Positions 1 to 11,290 of a DNA stretch of 64,000 bases are shown here, one piece after another; position 1 is the first letter of the stretch, and every line of letters begins with the position of its first letter. Below the pieces are notes generated by a model, which was not told the DNA's origin, searched no databases, and worked only from the letters and a program-made list of their open reading frames with translations. The stretch comes from Corythucha ciliata (lineage: Eukaryota; Arthropoda; Insecta; Hemiptera; Tingidae). The stretch spans positions 17,980,001 to 18,044,000 of the forward strand of contig CM075943.1 of NCBI GenBank assembly GCA_038030265.1. Reading direction: 5' to 3'. The translations under genes were made by a program, and so were the position numbers.

Positions 1-199
1 CGTAAATGGAAATTTTTTTTTTGAACCGTGACAAGCGCAGGATGTTGGATGGATTAATGCTAATGATTGTAGAGACAAAGTTAAATTATGCGGCTATACT
101 GCAGTCTCAACTCTCACGTAAACTGACCAGTAGCGCCTTTAATATATCCAAGCTCCAAGGGGAGGGTGGTCCGTGATCGAGGAGGCGATAAATAGCAAA

Positions 200-1640
200 A
201 TTTTACCCACGAGCTTGTCAAGAACAGCGAATTGGCGTTTTTTCAATTTTAGTCGGGAAATTTAGTGGTTTATCGCAGTTAGAGCCACGTACAAATTAGC
301 GTTTTATTCAAATTTTTGTCGCGAATCATTTATTTTATTTATTATATATTTATTACCAAATACAATAATTATAGGTGAATCATCAGGACAATTCCTCCAT
401 TTTTACCACGAATTGGAGCTTTTATCATTTTAGCCGTAAATAATTTCTCAGCTTTAGCCGCGAATTAGAGCTTCTACTCCATTTTAGCTGTGAATTAGCA
501 GATTATTCCATGTTGATCCTCGAAAATTGGTTTTTTCACCATTTTAAAAGCTGAGATTGAGTGCCTTTCGTCAACTTATAGCCGCGAATTACGCTTTTTC
601 TCTATTTTAGCTGCAAATGAGCGCTTATCTCAATTTTTGCCCGGGAAATTAAAAGTGTTTTCTCATTTATAGCCGCGAATTATTTCTCAACTTTAGATGA
701 GAATCATAGTTTTTTCTCAACTTAAGCTGCGAATTATTTTCATAGTTTCAGCCGCGAAGTACCTATACCGCACTTTTACTCAATTTTAGCGCCGGGGAAT
801 CAACGAGTTTTCTCAAACAGAATTTTCTTTATTTCCTAGAAATAATTCTTCCTTTCCTAGAATTAGTGATTTTTCTCATTTCTGACGGTGATTTCACGCT
901 ATTTTGAATTTTTAGCCGCGAATTCATAATTTTGTCGCTTTTTCCCACTAGATCAGCGCGAGTGCACTTTTCCACTAAATAAGCCGTGTATATTAGCCTT
1001 TTTGCCAACTTTTTGCCACGTACTTGACCCTAGATTAGCACTTTAAGTTTTTTCTCAATTTTAGCAGCGAAGTAGCGCTTCGAACCCGTTAATTCCCGAA
1101 TTTTCTCAATTTTAGCCACGAATAGGCGTTTTCCGCAATTTTAGCCGCAGATTAGCCATTTTTCTTTTGCATCGAATTAGCAGTTTCCCTCAATTTGAGC
1201 TGGAAATTGGAGTTTTTCTCAATTTTCGCCGCGCTAATTAGTGATTTTTTCAATTTTAGCCGCGCTGTTTTTTATATTTTAGCACCGCATTAGCAATTTT
1301 TTTTTTTTTTACTTTCTGCTATGAATTATCGCTGTTTTTCAGTTTGAGCGTTGAAGCTTCCAGAAGCTACGGATTTTTGTTTTGTTTTCTTAACTTCATT
1401 TTAGCTGCGATTCAGTTATTTTTTTCATTTTTATTCGATTTTAGCGTGTCAATATTAGCCGCGAGCAGCAGACCTCAAAATTACCTTCAGGAGCTACGAA
1501 TTGGCGCATTTTAAATTTTTGTTTCAAAGTGAAATTTTAACAATTTTGGCAGCGAACTAGTGATTTTCCTCAATCTTACCTGTGAATTAGCGCCTTTTCT
1601 TAATTTTAGCAGCGTATTAGCGTTTCTATAACCTGTTTAT
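200..1640 (+). repeat. Family A degenerate ~30-bp repeat block, sense
   Basis: The stretch is a run of imperfect units of about 28-34 bp. Each has a T-rich lead, a TCAATTTTAGC core, a GCGAATTAGCG-like part and another T run. Unit length and identity drift, and no long open frame is present. The same unit recurs in about 15 blocks across the window on both strands. I take the strand reading TCAATTTTAGCCGCGAAT as the sense direction. No gene was seen in 1-3280. Confidence 0.85.
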
Positions 1641-2119
1641 GAGGAAGTTTCACATTTTCCAAAAATATTTTTTTTCGATTAGCCATATCAATCTTTCCAT
1701 ATAAGTAGATAAATAAAAATTTAAAACCCTTCGGAAATATTTTTTTTTTATTAACAAAAGTTGGCATATTTGAAATCCCGCCAAAACGAACATTTTCCGC
1801 TACGTAATATCCGTTGTATTCTCTGTCCTTTTCATGCCTCTAAATAGCTCATCTGTTTATCCTCCATTATTTTATTATCGGAGAGCTCTAGTAGAAAATA
1901 AGGCAAAGAAACACAACAAACCGCTCTCCAACAGCAACGTTACAGGCGGATTTTTTTCGGAAGGCGCATATGACACAAACATGCTAGCTGGCGTGTTTGA
2001 AATGACCTAAAACTTCAAAAATTGGGTATTTATTAACTGTTGGGTTGTTCTACGAACGGATCACGATTTATGCTCTATTTTAGCATAAATAAACCTTAAA
2101 AAATAAATTTATGAATAAG

Positions 2120-3270
2120 TTCTGACCCATGAAACTTCTTCATTATCGAATTTTCTCCATAGCCTCAAAATTAGCGTTTTCTGCAATTTTAGCTGCAAAT
2201 TGGAGATTTTTATATCAGCGCATTAGCTTTTTTCTCAATTTATTTTTGTTTTCTCAATTTTGGCTGCGATTCAGTTATTTTTTTTTTTTTTCACTTGAAT
2301 CCGATTTTAGTGGTTTTAGGTAGGTACTGGAACGATTTTCTCAATGTTGGCTGTAAAATTGCGTTTTCAGCCATACTTTTACTGTGAACTAGCATCTACT
2401 CACTTTTTTACGTGCGAATTCTGCGAACTTTTATAGCAATTTTACTTGTGAATTTGGCGTTTATTTTGTCCAAGCTTGCTTTTGTTTTTATATATTAGCC
2501 GCGATTTTTGTCTCAATTTTAGCCGTGGGCTGGGCAGAAAAGCAAAACTTTTGCGTTGATTTTAACATTTTAGCCGTATAGAATGGCCTCCGTACATCGC
2601 GAATCAGCGATTTTTTCACAATTTCGGTCTGGAAGTTGGGTCGTGAGACTACGAGTCATCGCTTTCTCGCAGTTATAGCATAGCCACGAACATTAGCAGC
2701 TTTTTCTAAAGTTTTTGCCGTGTCAGCAAGTTGCAAATTGACGATCAGCACATTGTTGGCAAATTACCGCCGTATTTCTGCACCAATCCTGGACTTCAAG
2801 GGCTCATTTGAATCTTCAGGAAATTCCGCACAACCGTACGGTCTTGCTTTCCTAAATAAGTCGTCGAAGGAGTGTGAATTTTCAAGGTAAACGTTTATGT
2901 GCGTTTTGCAGTTATTTTAGGGATGAAATATGAAAAAGGAAGATCGTACGGTTGTGCGGAATTTCCTGAAGATTTAAATGAGCCCTTGAAGTCCAAGATT
3001 GTTGCAGAAATACGGCGGTAATTTCCGTAACACGGATTTGGTGAGGTATGATTGGAGGGGGGTCGAGGTAACACATGTGCAACTCCCCCTTAAGGATCTA
3101 ACGAAACGGAAGACGGAGTATTTTCTCCATTTTAGCCGCGAATTTTCTAAATTTCGAGCTACCAGAAGCACTCTCGCCGGGAGCTCAATCGAATTTTTAG
3201 CCAACACTCTTTGCAACGTTAGGAGGGACTAAAAATCGTTTAGAAAGGAACAAAATCACTGTCCAACCGT
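2120..3270 (+). repeat. Family A copy with conserved landmark order, interrupted by a MITE
   Basis: This is a family A block with landmarks in a fixed order: a GTATCCGATTTTAG-like segment, a GGGCTGGGC segment, GGCCTCCGTACATCGCGAATC, GTCAGCAAGTTGC, GACGATCAGCACATT, then AAACGGAAGACGG, CAGAAGC and AACGTTAGGAGGGACT. The same landmarks recur in the same order at 17560-18262. A palindromic insertion (2761-3023) and about 70 bp of extra sequence separate the last groups here. The small open frames inside are incidental. Confidence 0.8.
2761..3023. mobile_element. MITE-like element with ~95-bp terminal inverted repeats
   Basis: The left arm (2761-2857) and the right arm (2930-3023) are near-perfect reverse complements. 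Both outer ends read AAATTACCGCCGTATTTCTG, and the inner parts share GGAAATTCCGCACAACCGTA. The loop of about 70 bp has no coding potential. The structure fits a non-autonomous DNA transposon. It lies inside a family A block whose paralogue at 17991-18262 lacks it. Confidence 0.85.
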
Positions 3271-3280
3271 CCAACCTTTC

Positions 3281-4077
3281 CACCCCGAGCCCGCAGGCCC
3301 GTCCGGCCATGGAGGAAGGAAAAGAGAGGAGGGAGCATAAGTTGAAAAGGGTGACGCCGATTTTCGCCATATTGGTGGTCCCTCGGCCTTGATATTGAAG
3401 ATATAGATAACAGAGGAGCAGTCGTGATAAAGTAGTCCTCAGCACAAATCCTGATGCGTTCCGGGACTACCAATGTGGCTTATGTTGGCTTCACCCCGTT
3501 AACTTGATTTTACATCTATCGCTCCCGGCAATGGCGGCCACTGTGTAGTGTTTTGGCCTGGAACCAGCTGTGACTTGAGAGGGGCTGATAGGACTGATAC
3601 TGATGATATTCGGGGCGAGCAGGTGGACCGGCGAGCGCGCTCAGGCGTATTTAAGTGAAAGAGTCCAGGGGAGATTGAAGGTTTCTGTGTCATAGGTTTC
3701 CCATACAAATTGTGAATAGTAACGTGGTAATGGCCATTCCCCCGCCCCCCAAAACCACAACTTTTCTGACCATTCCACCGCGAAGCTAAACATTTTCACC
3801 AAAAAATTCCCCCTCCTCCTTACAGCAAAAAGCATTATAGCATTCGAATTCACCCCCCCCCCCCATTCACACACACACCCACACCATCAGCACCGCCTTA
3901 CAGATAGCCCACACTGCCCACAACTATAGTGTCATACGTCGATACAAAAACAGGGCTTTTACAAGTAAATGCATGTAGTCCCTGACGAATCCAAAGTTTA
4001 ATAATACGGGAAGTACCTTTATACGAATAGTTTTAAGGTTCTAAACCCTCCCACCTGCATTTTTTTTTTGTCCTCAG
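3281..4077. other. No gene seen; upstream of lipase exon 2
   Basis: The stretch includes a C-rich tract at 3855-3864 and a polypyrimidine acceptor tract at about 4059-4077. The missing signal-peptide exon of the lipase should lie here or further left. I could not identify an in-phase ATG exon with a hydrophobic leader. Confidence 0.5.
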
Positions 4078-5679
4078 TCTGACATAATCGAAGACTACGG
4101 GTACCCAGTTGAAGAGCACAATGTCATCACTGACGACGGCTATGTCCTAACAATGCATCGAATCCCGTATGGTAAAACGAATTTACCTCGCGTTCACCGA
4201 CCGCCCATCATCCTTCAACATTGCATCATGTGCAGTTCGGCCGTTTTCGTTCTCATGGGACCGGAAAAAAGCCTTGGTAAAGTGTAAACATATATATGAC
4301 GTGACGATGATGGCAGGATAAGCGTTAAAAGAGAATATAGTTTAGGGGCGTTTCAACACGGGGGATAATAAAACTTAAAATATGAGGGCTTTTAGTTCCG
4401 AAAGAAAGTGTCAACTACCTTTACCCAACTTTATTAGTTTTGTATTTTGCAGTATTATACAGACACGATATTTTTTAAATAAACTAACGTCCTTTAAATA
4501 TCGCTGTTTTCAGGGTTCTTATTAGCTGACAAGGGCTATGACGTATGGATTGCAAATGACCGAGGGACGGGTTATTCTAAGAACCATTTGAGACTGTCAC
4601 CCAAGGACTCTAAATTTTGGCAGTTCAGGTAATTCAAGGTAAAAATTGAGGAAGAGATCGAGGTGACTCAAATTATTTTTTATATATTTTTCTTCAGCTG
4701 GCACGAAATGGGCGTTTACGATGTGGCCGCTGAAATTGACTACGTTTTAAAAAATACTCAAAACGAGAAATTACACTTCGTTGGTCACTCAATGGGAACG
4801 ACCATGATGTACGTGCTTTTGTCCGTCCGACCTGAGTACAATTCAAAAATCCGCCTATTCGTAAGCCTCTCGCCTGTGGCGTACATGTCGAATATAAAGA
4901 GCAACGCTTTTCGTGTCCTCTACGGTCCTTTATCGGTAAGGACAGGCGTGAAATTAAACGAAAAAAAATAACATAAAACATTCAGGCAATATTTGGTGTT
5001 TTTAGAACATGCTCGCTAGGATAGGTTTTCACGAGTTTGCCCCTAAAAACGGAGTTGTTTCCACTATTGGACGAATATTCTGCAAAATGGAAGCTGGAAC
5101 GATATGTTCCAATATGTTGTTTTTGGTCGCTGGCTACGACTCACAACAGCTGGAAAAGGTTACCTAATTCGCTGTGGCCCCGTCTACTTGTTTTTAAATT
5201 TATTTTAATCCCTTTCCCCCCCTCCAGGCCGCACTACCCAATATTTACGAGCATATACCCGACGGAACGTCAGTGTCGAGTCTCATTCACTACGGTCAAA
5301 ATATGAACTCGGGGAAATTCAGAACTTTCGATTACGGAAAGAGTAAAAATTTAAAACTCTACAAAAGTTCAGAGCCCAGAGACTACAATTTGACAAACAT
5401 CAGAGCCCCCGTCGCCCTGTTCTACGCCGACAACGATTGGCTCTCAGATCGAAAGGTTTGTGACCCGCGGCTGTCGCATTTCGCTCAACTTTGTTTTTTA
5501 ATTATCTAATTCGTTTGTTCATAATACAGGACGTTCAAAAGTTGGTATCCCAATTGCCCAACGTTCAAATCAAATACAGAGTCCCACTACCTTCGTTCAA
5601 TCACATGGACTTTTTATTTGCTAAGGATGCGAACAAACTGGTGTACAAAGAGTTGTTCAGGGTCTTAAAACAGTATTGA
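4078..5679 (+). CDS. Acid lipase (lipase 3 / lysosomal acid lipase family), 5' exon missing
   Basis: Six exons join in phase: 4078-4276, 4514-4628, 4698-4935, 5006-5158, 5228-5455 and 5530-5679 (TGA). They give 360 residues. The first begins with the AB-hydrolase-lipase signature ([18 protein letters not shown]). The catalytic triad is visible: Ser in GHSMGTT (residue 136 of the partial protein), Asp in ADNDWLSD and His in FNHMDF. The family hydrolyses triglycerides and cholesteryl esters in lysosomes or the gut lumen. Full-length members are about 400 aa with a signal peptide, so one 5' exon is absent from this model. The oxyanion-hole segment, usually HG(L/F), reads LQHCIMCSS here, with Cys in place of Gly. 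Introns are 60-240 bp with GT-AG ends. Family assignment is secure; exact subtype is not. Confidence 0.93.
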
Positions 5680-5770
5680 CCTGTTATTTATTTTTATATG
5701 TTACCCTTTAATAGCTTTAATTTTTTTAAACGTGATCGCAAATGGCTGTGTTTGTTACAACATGAAACAA

Positions 5771-5776
5771 AATAAA
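5771..5776 (+). terminator. Poly(A) signal of the lipase gene
   Basis: AATAAA lies 92 bp after the lipase stop codon, followed by a T-rich stretch. The position suits a short 3' UTR. Confidence 0.6.
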
Positions 5777-5779
5777 ACT

Positions 5780-7525
5780 TTTTTTTTCTAGAACATGTCC
5801 TAAGTTTTTAAAGCTGAAGAATTTAAGAGCAGCATTTATAACAAAGCCTAAAAGACTGACCCAAGGCTTGTCCTTGGTCGGTTTTGCAAAAGACGTATCT
5901 TGACTAGATATCCTTAGAACAGAAAGAAGAGCGCCATGTAGAAATTGGGAGTGCGTACGAGCATTCAAGTGCTCAAAAGAGAGAGAGAGTGAGAGAGAAA
6001 GATAAAATTACGAAACTTTGAAGGCTCTTAAGATGAGTCCTCGGACAGAAGGGAGAAGCTTTTTAAATCTGACTGCTGATATTGTTTACTTATCTTTTTT
6101 TTAACACACCAACTTCAAAATAAAGTCCTAAAAAGACCCTCATTCTCTTTTTCTTTTTTTTTTTTTTTTTAGAAATTTCCCTGCAATTAGAGGTCATGCG
6201 TGTAAAAAAAAGCATACGAACCAGTTTTATACGACGAGTCTTGTTTCAAGGGCAAGGGGAAGGAAAAATCGTATTGGAAATCCCTAAATAAAGTACTCGC
6301 GTCACATAGGCAGTAATGCAATGATTCAACAATTTACAATGTCTAATTAAATATTCCTGAAGTTTTTTCGACTAAGCAAAACAAGTGAAACTAATTTTTC
6401 CATTACCCCGCCGTCCCCCCCCCCCAAGCTATTTCTTCTTACTAGAATGCTCAAGTATTAAAAACAAATGCACTCGCACGTGATTTTATTTTTGCGGTAC
6501 AGGTCGAGGCGTGATGGCGAAATGGCTTCTCGAGTGGTAACGTGGTATTACGTTAGCGTGTTTGCATATAGCCGATCTATACCCTGAAGTACACGGGCCC
6601 TTATAAGGAGAGAAGAGCAAGTGACTGTGGGACGAAAGTAACTATCCTCCCCCCCTCTCTCTCTTAAACAAAAATAGCGGCGAAGTTTTATTTAAGAGGG
6701 AAAACAATTATTGTTGATGAGTTTTTTTTTTCTGCATGAAATAATCGAGAATATAACGGATAATAACACCCCCAAAAATAATAAGTCTGTAGGTATTTCT
6801 TTCTTTCTTTACAATTGCAAAACCTGCGGTGGTCACCTAAGAATTAAGACTTGCATAATTTCTCACTTTAAAAGTGCCAAGTTTTCACTTCGCGTGACAA
6901 AAATTGTAAAAAAAAAAAACAAAAACAAAAACTGTCGCCTATACCGTGACCGCCAACAACAACGCAAACCGCGCCGAAAGGACGCGCGCGCTTTACCGTC
7001 AACATCACGCAGTTAATTAAAGTCAACAGAAATAATAGCGCGATTATAAACGATGAAAACAATAGAATGGACTGGAACTTTCAGTGTGTACGACGAACAA
7101 AGGGAATGTAAAGTAAAATTGGAAATTGGACTCATTTCAATGTAGTCATCACACGCGAGTAATCGTATGCAGCAATAATGACGGGCATTCTTTTAACAGT
7201 GGGTGGTCGGGAAGGGAAGGGTCCTAATATGAACGTATTGTATGTAATAGAAAAAAAAAAAAAAAAAAAAAAAAAAAAACACACAAAAAAAAAAACTGTT
7301 TCAAGTTGGCGAAATTGTAGGGTTTCAATCCTACTGCATTGTGTTCGTGATGGGTGATGAGTAAGTCTAAAGGTATAGGGCCGTAGCGGAGCACCGAAAG
7401 AGTATCAATAAGGTCCAGAACTAAAAAAAAAAAAAAAACTGAACCACACTGATGGGAGCCCCCCCCCCGCAAACCCATCACAACGCATTGCCACCCGCCA
7501 GCCAGCTAGGAGTAAGGCGAGAGGG
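5780..7525. other. Intergenic, no gene seen
   Basis: AT-rich DNA with a GA-rich microsatellite near 5980-6000, T and C homopolymers (6150-6170, 6415-6425) and an A run of about 30 bp at 7249-7279. Small open frames here show no recognisable protein features. Confidence 0.6.
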
Positions 7526-7529
7526 TGAA

Positions 7530-8510
7530 ACGGAGAAAAACGCTAATTCACGGCTAAAATTGTGAAACTCATTAATTCTCGCCTAAAACCAGGGGAAATT
7601 TTTATTCGCGGCTAAAATTGAGGGAAAGTTCTAATGGGCGGCTAAAACTGCGAAAATCGCTAATTCACGATAAATTTGAGAAAAATCGCTAACTATTAAG
7701 AAGCACATTAAGAAAAATAATTATTAGGTCTATTCGTTTGTCGTCCCGGACTACTCCGAGCAGCACGAATTTATGTAACCTCGCGGGTTATCATGTGAAA
7801 TAACGCGAAAAAATAATGGAAGGTTAGTACTTTCAGTGCTAATAGTGCAGCTCCGGACGACAAACGAATAGACCTATTATTATCATCCATACCATTCATA
7901 TGAAAAAGGATTTTCGAATTCGCGAATAAAGTGAAGAAAAACGCTAATAACCAGCTAAAATTGACAAAATCACTAATTCGCGCTTAAATTAAGGAAAACG
8001 CCCATTCACGGCTGAAAATGAGAAAAAACGCTAACTCGTGACTGAAATTGAGAAAAATCGCCGATTCGCGGCTATAAATCTGAGAAAAAACAGTGATGAA
8101 TCGCTCAGCAGTCTCAACTAATATTGAATAAAACACCGATTCGTGGTTTAACGGGTTAACTTCTTGACTAAACTTATACTACTAACTGGAATTTTTGGTT
8201 TTAAAGCGTTAATTCCCGGGTAATATTGAGAAAAAGAACTCATTCTTAGGGCAACCAGCACGGCAGGTATCTGAAAACAATGTCCCTGCTGAAATTGCTG
8301 CGCTGTGCTAATTCTAGGGGCAAGTAGGAGGGCTGAGAGAATTTTGAAGAAAAACAATAATATTAGCGACTAAAATAGCGAGAAGAGCTAAATTCGTGGC
8401 TGTGGGCGACAAAAATCACGAATTCGCGGCTATAAATTAAGAAAAGTGCGAAATCGCGGGCATAATTGAGAAATATCACTAATTCACGGCTGACATTTTC
8501 AGCACAAGCG
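7530..8510 (-). repeat. Family A block, antisense
   Basis: Repeated CGCTAATTCGCGGCTAAAAT followed by TGAGAAAAA, the reverse complement of the family A unit, runs through this stretch. A MITE interrupts it at 7721-7880. A sense block begins at 8580, so the two are in inverted arrangement. Confidence 0.85.
7721..7880. mobile_element. Short MITE, ~30-bp TIRs
   Basis: The left end reads TTATTAGGTCTATTCGTTTG and the right end is its complement (CAAACGAATAGACCTATTAT). The inner parts continue as GTCGTCC/GGACGAC. The element is about 160 bp with no open frame, and TA-rich target-like bases flank it. Confidence 0.8.
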
Positions 8511-8579
8511 GACTAAGTTATCGAGACGCTGGGGGAGGGTGTGCCTTGGTCAAGGGGGCGCCGGTTGTGTGAGCAGTGT

Positions 8580-8970
8580 TCGTTGATGCCGCGAATGGAC
8601 GTATTTTCAATTTTATATGCACATTGAAATTTTTCACTACCACGAATTACTGATTTTCCTCAATTTTATCCGTGAATTATAGATTTTACTTAATTTTAGC
8701 AGCGTAGTAGCAGTAGCGTATCTAACCCGAGAATTACCAAATTTTCTCAATTTTAGCCTCGAATCAGCGTTTTCTGCAATTTTATCTGCAAATTGTTTTT
8801 TTTCCAATTTTGTTTGCCACAAATTTGAATTTTTTTTATATTTTAGCGCCGCATTAGCAATTTCTTTTACTTTTTGCAATGGATTTGCCCTATTTTTCAG
8901 TTTGAGCCTTAAAGTTCCCAGAAGCTACGGATTTTTGTTTTCTTACTTTTAGCTGCGATTTAATTTTTAG
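8580..8970 (+). repeat. Family A block, sense
   Basis: Sense units (TCAATTTTAGC, GAATTAC/GAATCAGCG) follow the antisense block at 7530-8510. The landmark 'AGCCTTAAAGTTCCCAGAAGC' has relatives at 1340-1370 and 17490-17520. Confidence 0.8.
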
Positions 8971-9095
8971 TGCATTTCATTCTGAAAATGCACTATTGGT
9001 CTCGTCGTGATGGTGGCAAACATGGGTCATGTCATGTTTTTTTCACGTTTCAGAACCTCTAGAACACGAATTCAGAGGTCTCCAGGATTCATATA
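8970..9095. repeat. Dispersed ~120-bp repeat (copy near 62460-62580, inverted)
   Basis: The segment holding TAGTGCATTTCATT, CTATTGGTCTCG, CACGTTTCAGAACC and CTAGAACACGAAT matches 62460-62580 in reverse complement. There the same landmarks occur in reverse order. Its start forms a small hairpin (TGCATTTCATTC / GAAAATGCA). Confidence 0.7.
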
Positions 9096-9997
9096 TATAG
9101 TATAGTGTTTCAGGACGAATGCCGTATATTTTAATATGTTGTAGTACTAAGTAATTGCGACCAAAATCACCCTATTGACATAGGGTCGCAAATGATTTCT
9201 CTTGAAGTTACAAGCACATTTGTGTATTTTTAGCCATTCGCTGTTTTTCCTCTAAAAAGTCCTTACATCGACAAAACCTTTCTTTGTGCCCCTAAACTGC
9301 CGACGTTTTTGAAAAGATCACACAATTTTACTTCAGAAAATGTCGATCAACATCATTTTAGTTGCCTCCAAAAATTTCAGTAATTCGTTAAAAATGAAGA
9401 AAGCGGCGTTTTCCAAATTTCCTGTGTACGTCAGCGCCAGTTTCTGACCAAGAGATCGCAGTGAAAATTTTTCGCCAATTTCAGTAAAACATGTCCGTGT
9501 TGAGAGCTTTCAAATGATTTTTGAAAAATTGTAATCGGTCCATTTTTCCATGAGATATTGTTCCTAACGTGTGAAAAAACACGGAGTAAGTCATCAATTA
9601 GGCATAGGTGAACCTTCCTTAAACGCGTTTGATAACAGAGTAAATTTGTTGGCTTTTGCTAATTAATCGGTTTAGTGAGGTCCAATAAGATCCCTCCCTA
9701 TCATACCAGGTTTGTGCCTTCATCCGGCTCTGGCTTGATGCCTTTTCAGGCACATGACCAGAAGGTGTCGGAGTGCGACCCGGAAGTGACCCGGCACGTG
9801 CAATTCCTGGTTATCCTCGTCTCACTCCCCGTCAGCCGTGCCAGCCGGTCAAAGCTGACACGTTACCGGTGTGGACCGCTTGGCGGTGGGGAGTTTTACG
9901 GGTGTAGTGTGAGACGAGGAGTGTTACCTGAGATAACTTGTTGCGCGATGTTACCGGCGAACTGTTACGCGGGACACACGCGGGGGGGGGGGTGTGA

Positions 9998-11050
9998 TTA
10001 GTCTACGGCGGGAGGGTGTTGACGCGGTGTTAAAGTCGGTTGGTCGTCAGTGCTCTGGGTATCCTCATCATAGGGAGCAGTAGCGTTTGATGGGGCTGGC
10101 GGCTGGAAGTGTTGCGGTGGTCGTGCAAGGGCCGCTGACGTACCGCGTATTCGGCTCCATGCGTTGGCAAATGCCATGAACCGGCGTGCTGCAGCACGGG
10201 TGTTGACGAGGTTATGTGGTGCCTGTGGTATTCTCCAGCGTGCTCGAATCTTGGCGTATATTGGGCAGCTCCAGATGACATGAGCTGCATCCTCCTCAAC
10301 TCGTTGGTCACAGGGGCAAAGTGGGTCATCGCGGCACCTGTGGAAGGCGAGCTTGGCGTTGAAATTGCCATGCCCGGTGAGTAATTGGACTGCAGGGTAG
10401 TTGGGTCGGAGGTGTGTCCACTTGAGTCTCGCTTGGACCGATGGTATGATGGCATTAGTGTGGCGCCCAGTTGTCGCGTTGGTCCATTCGGTTTGCCACG
10501 CTAAGGCGGCTGCGGTGCGGCATTGTTCCGCGTACCTGGCGTCCTCTAGGTCGAGTGGGACGGCTTGTAGATACGGAGGGCGATAAATATCTGCAGCAAG
10601 CGCCCTTGCTCTGCAGGACGCGCTAATGTCGAGTTCGAGGTCAAGGGGTAGCACCCCAGCCACAGCGTGGAGGGTGGCGTGAGCGGTGGTAGAGTATGCC
10701 CTGAGGGTTACTAGCAGGAACTGTCGCTGTATCGTCCTTAGTTTTCGTCTGTCGCTCGGTTTAGCCTGGGGCCACCACACGACACACGCATACGCAATGC
10801 GGGGCAGGAAGATGGTTTTGTAGTACCGGAGTCGGGTAAGGAAGGATGCTCCCCATCCCTGTCCAGAGATGCTTCGCACAAATGAACAGGTGTCGCTGAT
10901 GGTGGAGGCGAGGTGGGCGAGATGAAGGGATGGCCGTGGGTCTCGCGTGATGACGATCCCCAGGTACTCCCTATCATACCACACCACACATTCATAAAAA
11001 TCGGCGCTGAATTGCTTTCGATCGCGGCGTTGAGGTTTTCTTCCTCCCAC
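9998..11050 (-). pseudogene. Non-LTR retrotransposon RT C-terminal fragment (350 codons open)
   Basis: The open frame encodes the end of an ORF2-type polyprotein. It includes the YLGIVITRD segment that follows the RT fingers/palm, a thumb-like region (SFLTRLRYYKTIFLPRIAYA), and a C-terminal zinc-knuckle-like CPCDQRVEEDAAHVIWSCP (CxC...HxxxxC). The endonuclease and the catalytic (Y/F)ADD block are absent, so this is a 5'-truncated copy. The zinc-knuckle style suggests R1/I/Jockey-group LINEs. It is more GC-rich than its surroundings and lies inside the mariner-like element, downstream of the transposase remnant on the same strand. Confidence 0.85.
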
Positions 11051-11054
11051 TGGC

Positions 11055-11290
11055 GCCAGTTCGACTGTTGTTCATACCGTCTCGGGTAAACGTGGCATCG
11101 TCCGAAAAAAGAGTAAGAGGAACGGAATACTGATTCTCGAACACCCAGTGATAAAAAATAATGCGATTAATTTCGTCTCCAACGTGTAGATTTTGCACTT
11201 CCTGAAATTGGTACAGATAGTGTGTGAGAAATATTCACTCTGGAAAAAACGCATCACAAGAAAACGAAAAACAATAGAGCAGCTGTTGGA
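11055..11290 (-). pseudogene. DDE transposase remnant (Tc1/mariner superfamily, arthropod type)
   Basis: Read on the minus strand this gives YLYQFQEVQNLHVGDE followed by RIIFYHWVFENQY and LFSDDATFTRDGMNNSR. The last matches the second catalytic-Asp region (LFSDEATFTRxG-type) of a widespread arthropod transposase family. The frame then stops matching at the RT junction near 11055. Only a short part of the transposase survives, and upstream frames are broken. Confidence 0.7.

Noticed and set aside
200..1640. CRISPR-like regularly spaced repeats
   Set aside because: Units are degenerate, contiguous without unique spacers, occur on both strands, and the DNA is clearly eukaryotic.
9675..10001. 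Plus-strand 108-codon frame opposite the RT fragment
   Set aside because: It lies over the 3' untranslated part of the minus-strand RT copy and has no family resemblance.
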